NCBI GenBank assembly: GCA_025618425.1
Contig: CM046846.1
Span: forward strand, 30,419,619 to 30,483,618
Length of the DNA stretch: 64,000 bases
From: Heliocidaris tuberculata
Taxonomy: Eukaryota; Echinodermata; Echinoidea; Camarodonta; Echinometridae
Direction: 5' to 3'
Below, in pieces: positions 55,601 to 63,724 of this stretch (positions are counted from its first letter, which is position 1; each line of letters begins with the position of its first letter). Position numbers and translations under genes: made by a program. The notes under the pieces were generated by a model. It was not told the origin of the DNA. It made no database searches and saw only the letters and a list, made by a program, of their open reading frames with translations.

Positions 55601-57961
55601 AAGAACCCTCTCTGTCACCCTTAAAACAGTGTTCAAGTTTGGAAGGGTTAGAATTGCCAAGACTCTCCCGAATCCTGACAATTTTCTCAACAAAGAAGTC
55701 TTTTAACCTAGTGACCAAGGATGTAGAACTCTCCTCGCTGGGTAGTGGCTTCCTGTCCTTGTTCAAAAGACTGTTTAGAGTGTTAAAGACAGTTCTAGTA
55801 TCAGCATCAGTTAGTTTGTCTTCCAGGAATGACCTCTTTGCCTGCACTACAGCATTATGAACCCGTTTGTTGGCCTCATTAAACAGTTTGTGGTTTGCAT
55901 TCGACCGATGCTTTTTCCACTTCCTTTCAGCCTGTCGTCTGGATCTACGAGCAGAAAGAATGTCTTTATTAAACCATGGATTACGTACGTGGACTGAACG
56001 CAGAACTTCATAGGTGCATGGTTATCAAGGCATTCAGTTACTGCAGAAGTGTAGGATTGTAGAAGAGCATTAGCATCACAAGAGTCTGGGAGTGTCATTA
56101 GGATACTGCGGAGCATCGATGAATAGCTTTCAGGCTCAATATCCTTAAACTTTCTAACCTTGCGTCGAACCTTCTTTACTACAGAAGTCTCTGGAAGGCT
56201 ATACAGAAATCGTACACAGTGGTGATCTGAGAGAAAATTCTCATGTATGGTGAGGTCTCGTATCTGGTAATCCAACGAAGCATCGTTGTAGTCATCATGT
56301 AGCACAGAACGATTCGGATTCATGAGATGCCTGGATATGACAAGATGTTGTACCATACTTCCAGTTTTGATAATCGACAAAAACTGTCTAACTTCAGACC
56401 TGGATGGCTCATCGATGTGCAGGTTGAAATCACCAACAATCATAACATGCCCACATAGTACTGAGATCTCGTTCACCAGGGTTTCAAATTCTGCCAGAAA
56501 ATCACTGACACGTAGGCAGTTTGATGCCGAGGGTGGAGGTCTGTAGATGATAAAGATATGAGTATTGCCAGCCTTATGTCCATATACAACATGTGCATGT
56601 TCAAAAGTTTTGAACTTCCCTTGATCTTCAGCCACGTGATGTAAATTCAAATTCAAATGGGACTTAAACAAAGCAGCAATTCCTCCATGATGGTCAGTTA
56701 GTCTAGGTATACTAAGAAGAGTGTAGCCAGGGGGTGTACACTCATTAATGATTGCCAAATCATCTTCACGAAGCCATGTTTCAGTAATGTAGATGCAGTA
56801 TTTCTCTTGATACTTATTGTCTTGAAAATTCTTTCTCCCCACCCCCTGTACGTATTAGTGTATGACTCTGTAATAAAGACAAGAATGTCTCACTTCTCTC
56901 ATCATAATACATTATTGTTGTTTGTAACATTTCCATAGTTCATGTAAAAAAAAAAGACTGAAAGAAAAAGCAGTTTTTTGAAAATTGACATGAAGAAATT
57001 CAGCAAGTTTGAGAGAGAGAAAAATAAAACACTCTATAGAAGCAAATCCAGCTGTTTAGTTTGGAATGTTGGCCAACTGGTCCAACATACAAGTTCACTC
57101 ACCCAAACACATTTAATGGTCACATAGACTTCACCAACTTTGTCAGAATTGCTTCCCTTTGTAAGGAAAAAGTTATGATTTTGTTTTTACATGTACTTGC
57201 CTCTCTTTATCATATCTGAACAGCTCAAAGAAATTGGATTCACTGTAGCTGGAGTGAGAGCAAGAGGTAGGTTGTTATTCTGTACTATAATTGGGTTTTA
57301 GGATAATATGATGTAGACTGGAAAGAAATATGAATGATATTACTTGTACAAGTCATGAATGTAAAAAAAAAATGAAACTGTCTTGTCTCCTGTACAGTCA
57401 AATAATTAGTATTCATGTCATATATCAGTTTTGGAACAGACTTTTTTTGGTCAAATGTTATCCTTTGTCAGGAATGTAAGAGCTGAAAATACCATTCATT
57501 TCATATAGCAGACAATGATATAAATGAGGCGTCTCAGGTTAAGTTTATCAAAATCTATGGAAACAAGTAGCAAATAGCACAGACCGTGGTGTAACAGTGA
57601 AAAGGTAAAACAGTCGACAGATGACTCGGCAAAAATGAATTAATGAAATGTCCTCTCATCACTCCACCCAACAGTTTTTGAGGGCTTACCAAAACTCTAC
57701 ATGACCTTTAAAAAAGAATTAACATCTGCATTGTAAATTATATTGTAATTCATCTGTATGGGTGTGAAAGTGATTTCTTTAAGTGCTGTTTTAAATTCAA
57801 CTCTCGTAATATTTCAGTGGTCGTATTTTTGTTCTTCCTTGCTTCCTCGCTCATGTAGGTGGTATCTTGGCGGGTATAGCTGATGATATCAAACTCAGTA
57901 CTCTCCTGACGGAAGATGACCTCAAGTATTATGTCAAACAATTCAAAACATGTGGAGCCAG
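40529..57961 (+). CDS. EPHX2: Bifunctional epoxide hydrolase 2, copy B (5' complete, 3' beyond window)
   Basis: Fifteen exons, GT/AG borders and matching phases: 40529-40764, 42259-42343, 43706-43862, 44488-44681, 45002-45124, 45559-45627, 46137-46232, 46617-46695, 47025-47059, 47959-47985, 50595-50680, 51341-51455, 53742-53813, 57224-57266, 57859-57961. HAD phosphatase domain: motif I FDLGGV (human FDLDGV: nucleophile Asp kept, second Asp replaced by Gly), motif II TNN, Lys in GKRKPDP, motif IV LDDLGPN. Epoxide hydrolase domain: HGFPESWY, MKGYGESS, GHDWGG with the nucleophile Asp, and the lid Tyr in YDYQLY. Exons with the second lid Tyr, acid Asp and His should follow after 57961; I found none up to 64000, so the next intron exceeds 6 kb. 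Two in-frame starts are possible (40529 and 40655); the second matches the usual family N-terminus. No stop or frameshift was seen in the exons. Confidence 0.95.
41241..41729. mobile_element. TTAA-flanked foldback, family 1 (first copy)
   Basis: 489 bp in EPHX2-B intron 1, flanked by TTAA (41237-41240, 41730-41733). Ends AGGGGGTACCCAATGCTG and its inverse. Arms are about 200 bp and nearly perfect, around a unique centre with 'TTGCGCGCTAGACTG' and 'AATTGCGCGACAAGG'. Both arms carry TGACGTCA-like sites. Open frames through it are arm translations, not genes. Confidence 0.88.
42344..43030 (+). other. EPHX2-B intron part, nothing recognised
   Basis: Intron after the second exon. No bounded repeat seen before the palindrome at 43031. 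Confidence 0.6.
43031..43107. repeat. Perfect 77-bp palindrome
   Basis: Two exact 38-nt inverse arms around a single T (43069). The left arm starts AAACAAATGCCTATC and the centre reads CAGTAT-T-ATACTG. No mismatches, and no other copy in the window. Confidence 0.95.
43134..43519. mobile_element. TTAA-flanked repeat, family 4 (third copy)
   Basis: Related to 11328-11674. Right end CCAGAACTCCACTTTATCT followed by TTAA (43520-43523); left flank has decayed to TTCA. It lies in an EPHX2-B intron, 186 bp before the exon at 43706. Confidence 0.65.
46233..46616 (+). other. EPHX2-B intron, no distinct feature
   Basis: Reference 'empty' intron for the family 4 insertion in copy A at 1410-1812; no repeat seen. 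Confidence 0.65.
47225..47712. mobile_element. TTAA-flanked foldback, family 1 (second copy)
   Basis: 488 bp, flanked by TTAA (47221-47224, 47713-47716), nearly identical to 41241-41729 including the centre. It sits in the intron between the exons at 47059 and 47959. Near-identity of two copies 6 kb apart points to recent activity or gene conversion. Confidence 0.88.
48405..48475 (+). promoter_or_regulatory. Palindrome with CRE-like TGACGTCA sites upstream of the recombinase
   Basis: ACTATTTGGGAAATTACGTCA and the inverse TGACGTCATTTCCCCAAATAGT (split here by a 5-nt TTTTG loop), then a second AAATGACGTCACGG 15 bp on. It lies about 195-265 bp upstream of the recombinase ATG; TGACGTCA is the CREB/ATF consensus. 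Promoter function is inference. Confidence 0.45.
48670..49981 (+). pseudogene. Crypton tyrosine recombinase (DUF3504-like), one frameshift
   Basis: Two frames, 48670-49218 and 49214-49981, join into one protein of about 430 residues if one extra base near 49211-49213 is ignored. The N-terminal part (residues 1-130) is an all-helical core-binding-like domain. Catalytic residues can be seen: Arg in FANRGMENVREM, then HSLR (His and second Arg), SGHRS (third His-position residue) and Tyr in KNYAR. The order and the NHSLR/GHRS..SIKNY pattern match Crypton recombinases and the domesticated DUF3504 family (KIAA1958, ZMYM2, QRICH1). The C-terminal tail is acidic, then rich in Gln, His and Pro. Tyrosine recombinases of this type move the element by cutting and rejoining DNA via the Tyr. 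The frameshift makes it a probable pseudogene unless it is an assembly error. The start is chosen at the first Met after 'GAAGATGGCGG'. Confidence 0.85.
50204..50372. mobile_element. 169-bp foldback element
   Basis: Directly after the Crypton right inverted repeat. Arms share 'GAGTTTCTGGTTAAAACTAT' and 'AATAGTAC(C/T)ATTCACT' in inverse orientation, closing on GGGGCTGCGCCCC. Outer ends 'ACAAATATACT(C/T)TGCC'. No target duplication found. Confidence 0.75.
50800..51060. repeat. Imperfect foldback, copy B counterpart of 4310-4560
   Basis: Same C-rich then G-rich 'GCCCCCAGACAA' / 'GGGGTAATTACC' sequence after the exon with the GHDWGG motif, at the same place as in copy A; it predates the duplication. 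Confidence 0.6.
51478..51620. repeat. C/A run, (CAAA)n and GA-rich tract
   Basis: C11, A9, then (CAAA)n and AAG-rich sequence, at the intron position matching 5018-5390 in copy A. Confidence 0.85.
51662..52708. mobile_element. Mariner-like foldback, 1047 bp, TA target duplication
   Basis: Ends CAGTGCATATC and ATATGCACTG, flanked by TA (51660-51661, 52709-52710). The arms are inverse over more than 300 bp, for example left 'CTGCCACGGATGACTGAGCA' against right 'TGCTCAGTCATCCATGGCAG'. No transposase. In EPHX2-B only. Confidence 0.85.
52713..53016 (+). repeat. Two tandem 152-bp units
   Basis: Units start TTAGGCATTGTGGT at 52713 and 52865. Each has 'CCAGTGGATAAGTATCAGAC'-like sequence, 'GAAATGTTATTCTGTCA' and 'GACATTGATCTACATTTGCC'. 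Copy A has a single unit (about 5409-5560), so the duplication is specific to B. The start resembles a tRNA A-box region, which could mark an old SINE. Confidence 0.75.
53109..53680. mobile_element. TTAA-flanked foldback, family 2
   Basis: 572 bp flanked by TTAA (53105-53108, 53681-53684), ends AGGGCAATCCAACCTTTG and CAAAGGTTGGATTGCCCT. It lies 58 bp before the exon at 53742, so it may affect the branch point region. Relatives at 14500-15026, 30990-31573 and a fragment at 62765-62860. Confidence 0.85.
53899..56820 (-). mobile_element. CR1-type LINE, 5' truncated, in an EPHX2-B intron
   Basis: About 2.9 kb in reverse orientation. The 3' end is on the left (TAATAA repeats at 53899, then the untranslated tail) and the truncated 5' end is near 56820, where the native intron sequence 'CTTGAAAATTC' resumes (same phrase in copy A near 6327). 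Copy A lacks the insertion. The ORF2 sequence is described separately. No ORF1 remains. Confidence 0.9.
53974..56842 (-). pseudogene. LINE ORF2: endonuclease and reverse transcriptase, three lesions
   Basis: Reading on the minus strand. An AP-type endonuclease domain (ITETWL, IIYRPPP, GDFNLHID, SDHHCV) runs to about 56020, where the frame shifts. A basic linker follows, then the reverse transcriptase (NYRPVSNL, DLSAAFDTVDHE, GIPQGSVMGPVLFSAYI, an in-frame TAG at about 54907-54909, then YADDIQLY). A second frameshift lies near 54712, followed by the C-terminal domain with SRIDYCNSL, LHWLPF and AWNNVP, to the stop at 53974. The YADD motif, layout and C-terminus fit the CR1/L2 group. Only three lesions in about 950 codons suggest a fairly young copy. 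The first frame's start near 56842 includes a few codons outside the element. Confidence 0.88.
57267..57858 (+). other. EPHX2-B intron, no distinct feature
   Basis: Aligns with the outer parts of the copy A intron 6759-8227 and lacks the family 5 element found there. No gene. Confidence 0.65.
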
Positions 57962-58291
57962 GTGGGCAGGTTTGATATTACATAGAGTTGCAATATAGGT
58001 GGAATTATACCCCAAAATTGGTTTATTTTGTATAATATCTTTAAAGGGGAAAAGGTACAGAAATAATATTTTGCAATATATCTTTGAGTTTCATTCTGGT
58101 ATGCAATGTTTAAAATACCATCTTTTTAATAATTCTGCTGTAAAATGATATTGCAAAATTTAAATATCGAAATAGCTCTGTAAATAAAAGTAGAAGGTGA
58201 CTCATCCTTAGACTAGTTGAAATGATTTGGCATGTACAGAGGTTTTCTAGCCTTGGGATTAATATATGATAAGTTTTCTCTGTATTCTCAA

Positions 58292-58665
58292 CCCTTTTGC
58301 GACATCACTCCACATTTTGTGGTTTGATTCGGAGCTCTAAACAATATACAAGATGTGTGAGTAGAAAGAGCAAAAATTTCTGCACACATTATGTCCTTTA
58401 TTGTTGCATGACCATATTGCATTTGATGACAGGAATTTTTAAAAAGGAGAATAAGCCTTAAAATCCTTAAATTGGCAACACATTGAGAGGTTCAAAATCA
58501 TTGTTTTTGTCAAAATTAGTAATTTTTTCAACTTTTCCACAGTTTCTAACCATGTATGTTGTTTTCAAAGACATTACATTTCATTAGAACCATGTAGCAC
58601 TAAAATAAAAATATTATTGTTGCCATTTTGAAGAACAAAATGTGATCAATTTAGCCCTTAAAGGG
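58292..58665. mobile_element. piggyBac-like MITE
   Basis: CCCTTTTGCG...AAGGG, flanked by TCAA (58288-58291, probably once TTAA) and TTAA (58666-58669). The reverse complement is at 10757-11149. The copy A intron (near 9014-9030) lacks it and gives the empty site: '...TATTCTCATTAAGGCTTAAACC'. Confidence 0.7.
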
Positions 58666-58868
58666 TTAATGCTTAACTATTTGAATGTCTCATATATTAC
58701 AAATAACCCGTTCCATTTTAGAAATAGACTTTCCACAAAAGTCTAAAAAATTGTTCAGTATTCCAATGATTTTGTAGTCTCAATTTAGTCATTTTGTGTA
58801 GGCATATGAACAGAATTCTATCTAAAAATTTGTAAAACAGTACTTGGGTTTGGTAGAATCCAAACCTG

Positions 58869-59545
58869 GGTTCGCTTTCTAGCGAACCTCTCTGCCTCTA
58901 TTCCTCCAAGGTTCGCTTTCTAGCGAACCTCTCTGCCACCAAGGTTCGCTTTCTAGCGAACCTCTCTGCCTCCAAGGTTCGCTTTCTAGCGAACCTCTCT
59001 GCCACCAAGGTTCGCTTTCTAGCGAACCTCTCTGCCACCAAGGTTCGCTTTCTAGCGAACCTCTCTGTAACCAAGGTTCGCTTTCTAGCGAACCTCTCTG
59101 CCACCAAGGTTCGCTTTCTAGCGAACCTCTCTGTATCCAAGGTTCGCTTTCTAGTGAACGTATCTGCCTCCAAGGTTCGCTTTCTAGCGAACCTGTGTAA
59201 CCGAGGTTTGCTTTCTAGCGAACCTCTCTGCCTCCAAGGTTCGCCTTCTAGCGAACCTCTCTGCCTCCAAGGTTCGATTTCTAGCGAACCTCTCTGCCAC
59301 CAAGGTTCGCTTTCTAGCGAACCTCTGTAACCAAGGTTCGCTTTCCAGCGAACCTCTCTGTATCCAAGGTTCGCTTTCTAGCGAACGTATCTGCCTCCAA
59401 GGTTCGCTTTCTAGCGAACGTATCTGCCTCCAAGGTTCGCTTTCTAGCGAACGTATCTGCCTCCAAGGTTCGCTTTCTAGCGAACCTCTCTGCCTCCAAG
59501 GTTCGCCTTCTAGCGAACCTCTCTGCCTCCAGACTTTGCTTTCTG
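58869..59545. repeat. 33-bp hairpin minisatellite, about 20 units
   Basis: Twenty units, each with the 20-bp hairpin GGTTCGCTTTCTAGCGAACC (8-bp arms, TTCT loop) followed by a 13-bp spacer of a few types (CTCTGCCTCCAA, CTCTGCCACCAA, CTCTGTAACCAA, GTATCTGCCTCCAA). Most units are 33 bp; units near 59190 and 59320 are 31 bp. A degenerate unit ends the array near 59545. Frames on the minus strand give an 11-residue repeat but are broken by the 31-bp units. Confidence 0.95.
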
Positions 59546-60189
59546 TTCATAAACATGGTCCCACCTTAATTGATTGAAAGATTTGTTAGTACCGGTAAAA
59601 CTACTAAAATATCATGCATCTTTACATAAGTTTAGGAGAAAGACAGTCCGTTATTAAATAAAAAAACCAAACAAACCAAATGGAATTCCTTAATTCACTG
59701 AAAGCACATAAAAATTGTGTTCTTTAATATTCATATTTTTCATTTCAACACTTACGGAAGATTTTGGAAACTTTCAGTCCTAATAATCCCCATCCAATAT
59801 TCATGTGGCAACACATGTTTCCATTCATTTTTTCAATTGATTTTATGTTTATGTAATACATTCCAAATGCACATACCGTATTCCATCAATATCGGCTATC
59901 TGTTATACAGTTAGTAATTCACTGTTATTAAATAAAATAACTATGGACAAGCATTTCCATATCAACTGACAAATACAATAAATCATCAAAATACAATTAT
60001 AGAGAGCATTCATTTATGATATATCGTGAACACAGCTCTTAGACAGGACCTTTCACATGTATACATGTATATACATGGGTGATTCATCCGAGTACTTGGT
60101 ACAATATTCAAATCTTTTTGTCTGCCTAAAGTCTGTGAAAATCTTAACAAAATTTTTTAAAAATTGCTGAGAGTGGATATGCATATATA
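59546..60189. other. EPHX2-B intron or 3' flank, nothing recognised
   Basis: AT-rich, no gene or bounded repeat. I looked for the next EPHX2 exon and did not find it. Confidence 0.6.
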
Positions 60190-60354
60190 CAGTAGAAGCT
60201 CGTTATGAAGAACAAAACACTCTCATTATAATATGGTAATTCTGCTGCTCCCACTTCTTTCAATTTTATTTCTTTCTTTAACCTTTTCATTATCTTTTAA
60301 ATTAGTTGTTTTCATCTTTTATTTTAGGGAGTCTGTTATGAAAAGGTACCACTG
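60190..60354. mobile_element. 165-bp mariner-like MITE
   Basis: CAGTAGAAGCTCGTTATGA ... TCTGTTATGAAAAGGTACC, ACTG, flanked by TA (60188-60189, 60355-60356). The inverse ends CAGTRG(A/T)..CT resemble those at 63538-63724. Confidence 0.6.
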
Positions 60355-60356
60355 TA

Positions 60357-61093
60357 CATTTATATTTAAGTGATAATTACCTATGTTGTCCAACAAGAAC
60401 ACATTTCTACATGTACAGTACATGCATACATACGTTTACATGGCATACTAATATTTTATATCAAAGCTATGTGCATAATGAAGGAAAAAAGGAAACAAAA
60501 GTGTTGAGGGGCTTGCTCAAAATGTTAAAGGCCTTCTACAAATGATATTCAAAATATTTACTAGTATACTGTCATGGCTTTGTATATAGCCAGTTCAAGA
60601 CAAAGGGAATGAAGACTCTGAAGTCATCTCATTACAAACTTCAATCAATATTAGAACATTCAGAGGTTCACAACTGAATACTAACTCATATCTGCCTACT
60701 CATCCTAAACAGAGGTGCTTATATATAGAATCACTGCTCCTCAATGATGCATATTGTTTATATTTATAATGACAGCTTATTCTGGTCTCTGTATATGACA
60801 CTCCATTATGATAACCCATTAGGCTTGACCCATAGTTCATACCCAAGTTCATATGTCACTATAATGACCCACTCTGTACTAAGACTGACCAGCTGCTTGT
60901 CAGGCTGTGTATATAAAGCTAGAGCTGTGACTAAATCATGAAATGGACGCTTGTATGCCCAAGTAGGAGAGCAGAAATGCCTACATGTAACTCTGTAAGT
61001 TATAGCGCAATGTTCAATACATTGTAATTCTCAAAAAAAGTAAGGGAGCAAAAACATTGTTTGCATTCAAACACTTAAAAATATCAAAACCTA
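60357..61093. other. Nothing recognised
   Basis: AT-rich sequence without gene, hairpin or repeat border. Confidence 0.6.
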
Positions 61094-61101
61094 CATCCGA
61101 T

Positions 61102-61102
61102 C

Positions 61103-61140
<38 letters not shown>

Positions 61141-61618
61141 TCGAATTATATTTTGACGGGGGTGTGCCTCACGAATCCCCGAAAAGGGGGTCTAAGGAAC
61201 TGACTTCAAGGTGTAAAATACGGGGTCTTGGGAACTATGATCTATTGGGTAGAGTGAAAAACAGGGTCTAGGGAACTACAAAACTAACCTCGCTTTATCG
61301 GCGGTAAACCTTCGCTATCGCAGGATCTCGGGACGGGCCGCGCCGTGTAGCGCTAGTAGCTAGCTAGCTGGAGCAGTTTTCAAGGCTCGCGCGACAAAAG
61401 GGCCTAGGGCGCGAGACCAGGTCAAGCGACCACTGCCTCCGCCACGCTCCCGGCCGCATGCGAACGGATATGTTTCATAACGGGGGTCTTCAGAGCGGGG
61501 CTGAGCGGCTCCTGAGCGGAACTGAGTATCTAGAGAACGGAAATCGGGGTCTGAAAAAGGGGGTCATCAAAGCGGCACGTCCCCGTACCACCAATATACG
61601 TGAGTGCCCCCCCCCCGG
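61102..61618. mobile_element. GC-rich 517-bp element with G33 start and exact 8-bp target duplication
   Basis: Starts CCC then a run of 33 G and CACTC; ends GAGTG, a C run and GG, flanked by CATCCGAT on both sides (61094-61101, 61619-61626). The interior is far richer in GC and CpG than its surroundings (for example GGGCCGCGCCGTG, GCTAGCTAGCTGG) and has repeated 'GGGGTCT(A/T)' phrases. No transposase. The 8-bp duplication suggests the hAT or a similar superfamily. Confidence 0.8.
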
Positions 61619-61626
61619 CATCCGAT

Positions 61627-62284
61627 CTGAAGCGAGCATATAGGTACATGTACATGTACATGTATGTGCTGCAAATTGTAATATTTTGTGAAGTTTTTAT
61701 GTTCATGCATTTATATACTCATGCAGCTCAAAATGAATGTATAAATGAAGCAGTTAAAAAAACAGGGTTGGTATACTTAATAATCATATTCATCTTCTAT
61801 TCTAGCTATTTAATATTTTCTTTGTCATTTCAAATATGAGTTGTCACCACAGTCACCTGTTAATGAATGTGCATTAAGTGGCTGAATACGAAAAATAATT
61901 TATTTCCGCCATTACAATTGAAGAGATCGATTTAGATTTGCTGACAGTTAAAATTCATTTTTAAAAATGAATAATAAAATAGTTTTCACAATACAGCTCC
62001 ACAAATAGTCAAAGTTTAATCTGCCCAGTTGCTGCTTTTATACCTATTATGTATACTACAATTTTTTCCATTATTCAGAAAGCAGTGGTTGATGTAAAAA
62101 AAATTATGAAAATTTGACCCCTGCTTCACTTCAAATGGCCTTCAAACTTAAGACACCAACAGATTCAAAGTTTGATTTGTATTACAAGTAGCTTAACTTG
62201 CGTAGCTTAACTTCAATGAATTATGTTACAACTCAAATGTTTATAGATTTTCCTGAAATTTCCAGATAAGATTTTTTGTTTTTT
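61627..62284. other. Nothing recognised
   Basis: Short (TACATG)n stretch at 61642-61666, otherwise plain AT-rich DNA. Confidence 0.6.
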
Positions 62285-62530
62285 TCAACCATTTCCCTTG
62301 TTTTCTTTGTCACTATCGTGAATTACATCTACTTTACAAATGATAAAGTTTATGGATACAGTCTGAATATTTGATTTTGACAATTTTTTGCCATGAAGGA
62401 AATTAATTGTGGCACATTCCCCATAATGATCCATGTCCGCCACCCGACCAATTGCCCCAACTCTAGAACCTGTGTAGTGTACAGCGACCCAGTGTGCATG
62501 GCTGCACTCCTCTCCCCTCAACATTTTTAG
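62285..62530 (-). CDS. Candidate 3'-terminal coding exon of an unidentified gene or transposon
   Basis: On the minus strand an acceptor-like TTTTCATTTCTGTAG leads into an open frame of about 80 residues. It includes HWVAVHYTGSRVGAIG, INFLHGKK and FIICKVDVI, and ends in a stop at 62285. The pattern (W-V-A-V-x-Y, a G-x-V turn, I-x-F, then a hydrophobic 'F-I-x-C-K' strand) recalls a short beta-barrel-like C-terminal module seen in many uncharacterised invertebrate and transposon proteins. Composition is not low-complexity. No upstream exon was found in the window, so it may be a relic. Confidence 0.3.
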   Translation of the reverse strand, partial: LKMLRGEECSHAHWVAVHYTGSRVGAIGRVADMDHYGECATINFLHGKKLSKSNIQTVSINFIICKVDVIHDSDKENKGNG

Positions 62531-62764
62531 CTACAGAAATGAAAATTGCATGTACAAGAGTACATTAAGAAATAAATGAAAAGAAATAAATGAAAAAAAA
62601 CAAATCTACAATAATAACTGTCTGTCACTATCAAATTGCTTTCAGACAGCTCTTTTTGGCAATACTATGAAGTGAAAATTTTGTTTCTGTGAGGTGATTT
62701 TTATACTTTGCAGTTGTGAATGAAATGAGTCCTGAAAACAATCTCTGTACACATAAAAGATGAT

Positions 62765-62880
62765 TTTGTAAAAAGTTGTAATCACTATACATATGGGCAT
62801 TTCAAAGTGGCCCAATCGGTACGGTCTAAGTGAAGTAGTGCATGGCGCTCAGCTTTGAGCCTGATCGGTTGAGAGTGAGC
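62765..62880. mobile_element. Fragment of foldback family 2
   Basis: 'AAAGTTGTAATCACTATACATATGGGCATTTC' in parts matches 53213-53250; 'CCCAATCGGTACGG' follows. No ends preserved. Confidence 0.55.
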
Positions 62881-63037
62881 ATTGGGGTGAAAATTTAATT
62901 TTCAGATTTTTATGATGAAATCACTTTCAGGTTTTTCATTAATATCTAAAGTTACTAAAATTCACGTTTGTTTAATTGACAAGGTCGGGAAAGTCATTGG
63001 ATTGGCCCATTTTTCAACAGGGGTAATGAACACTAAT

Positions 63038-63432
63038 GTCACGGACGGACATTTTCTAGAAAGACTGAGTTGGTCCTAGTTTAATACTCTCTAAACTTTC
63101 TTAAGTTTTGTTAGCAAATAATTATAGATCAAACACCATTCCATTGAAAACAAAAAAATATTTGAAAATATTTGTAAAGAAATGGTCATGCTGCATGGTC
63201 ATTCACATCTTGATGCAAATTTGTCCGTCCGTGACAGAAAAAAATTGTTAAAGTTTTTTTTTCCATTGATGGGGCAAAAGTGAAAACAAAAACCATGCTG
63301 AGCTATCTCACTATCTAGAGTCCTATACCATGTATAAATAAAACCTTGATCAATTAAATATAAATATACTAAAAATGAATTTGAAAACTGTCACGGACGG
63401 ACACTAATTTTGTCACGGACGGACAATGCAAT
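63038..63432. repeat. Four copies of TGTCACGGACGGACA
   Basis: The 15-mer occurs at about 63038, inverted at about 63223, and twice in tandem at about 63390 and 63410. Sequences between are unrelated AT-rich DNA. Confidence 0.7.
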
Positions 63433-63537
63433 ATACTGAAATGGTAAATGCTGTGTGATTTCAAATTCAAGGAATTGTTTTATTGTTTATTGGTTCATGG
63501 AACATATTTCATCCAAAATATCACGTACAGTGAAACC

Positions 63538-63724
63538 TTTCCATAAAGACCGCTCAAGACAGACAAGAAGACTGTCTTTACGAGCAGGTGGTCTTTAAGT
63601 ACAGGTTCCTTTAATACATGTTTCAATGAGAAACAGTTTTAAAGGGCCTAAGGGAAACAAAAATTGTGGTCTTTATAGACAGGTAGTCTTTCTATACAGG
63701 TGTTCGCTAAAACAGGTTGGACTG
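63538..63724. mobile_element. 187-bp mariner-like MITE
   Basis: CAGTGAAACC...GGTTGGACTG flanked by TA (63536-63537, 63725-63726). The interior has repeated 'GTCTTTA' and 'GACAGGTAGTCTTT' phrases in both orientations. Confidence 0.65.

Noticed and set aside
58869..59545. CRISPR array
   Set aside because: Regular repeats with a palindrome look similar, but the spacers are of only a few types and repeat themselves, the DNA is animal, and there are no cas genes. It is a minisatellite.
58898..59556. Protein made of 11-residue repeats (minus strand)
   Set aside because: Follows from the 33-bp period only; 31-bp units break the frame and there is no start or splice context.
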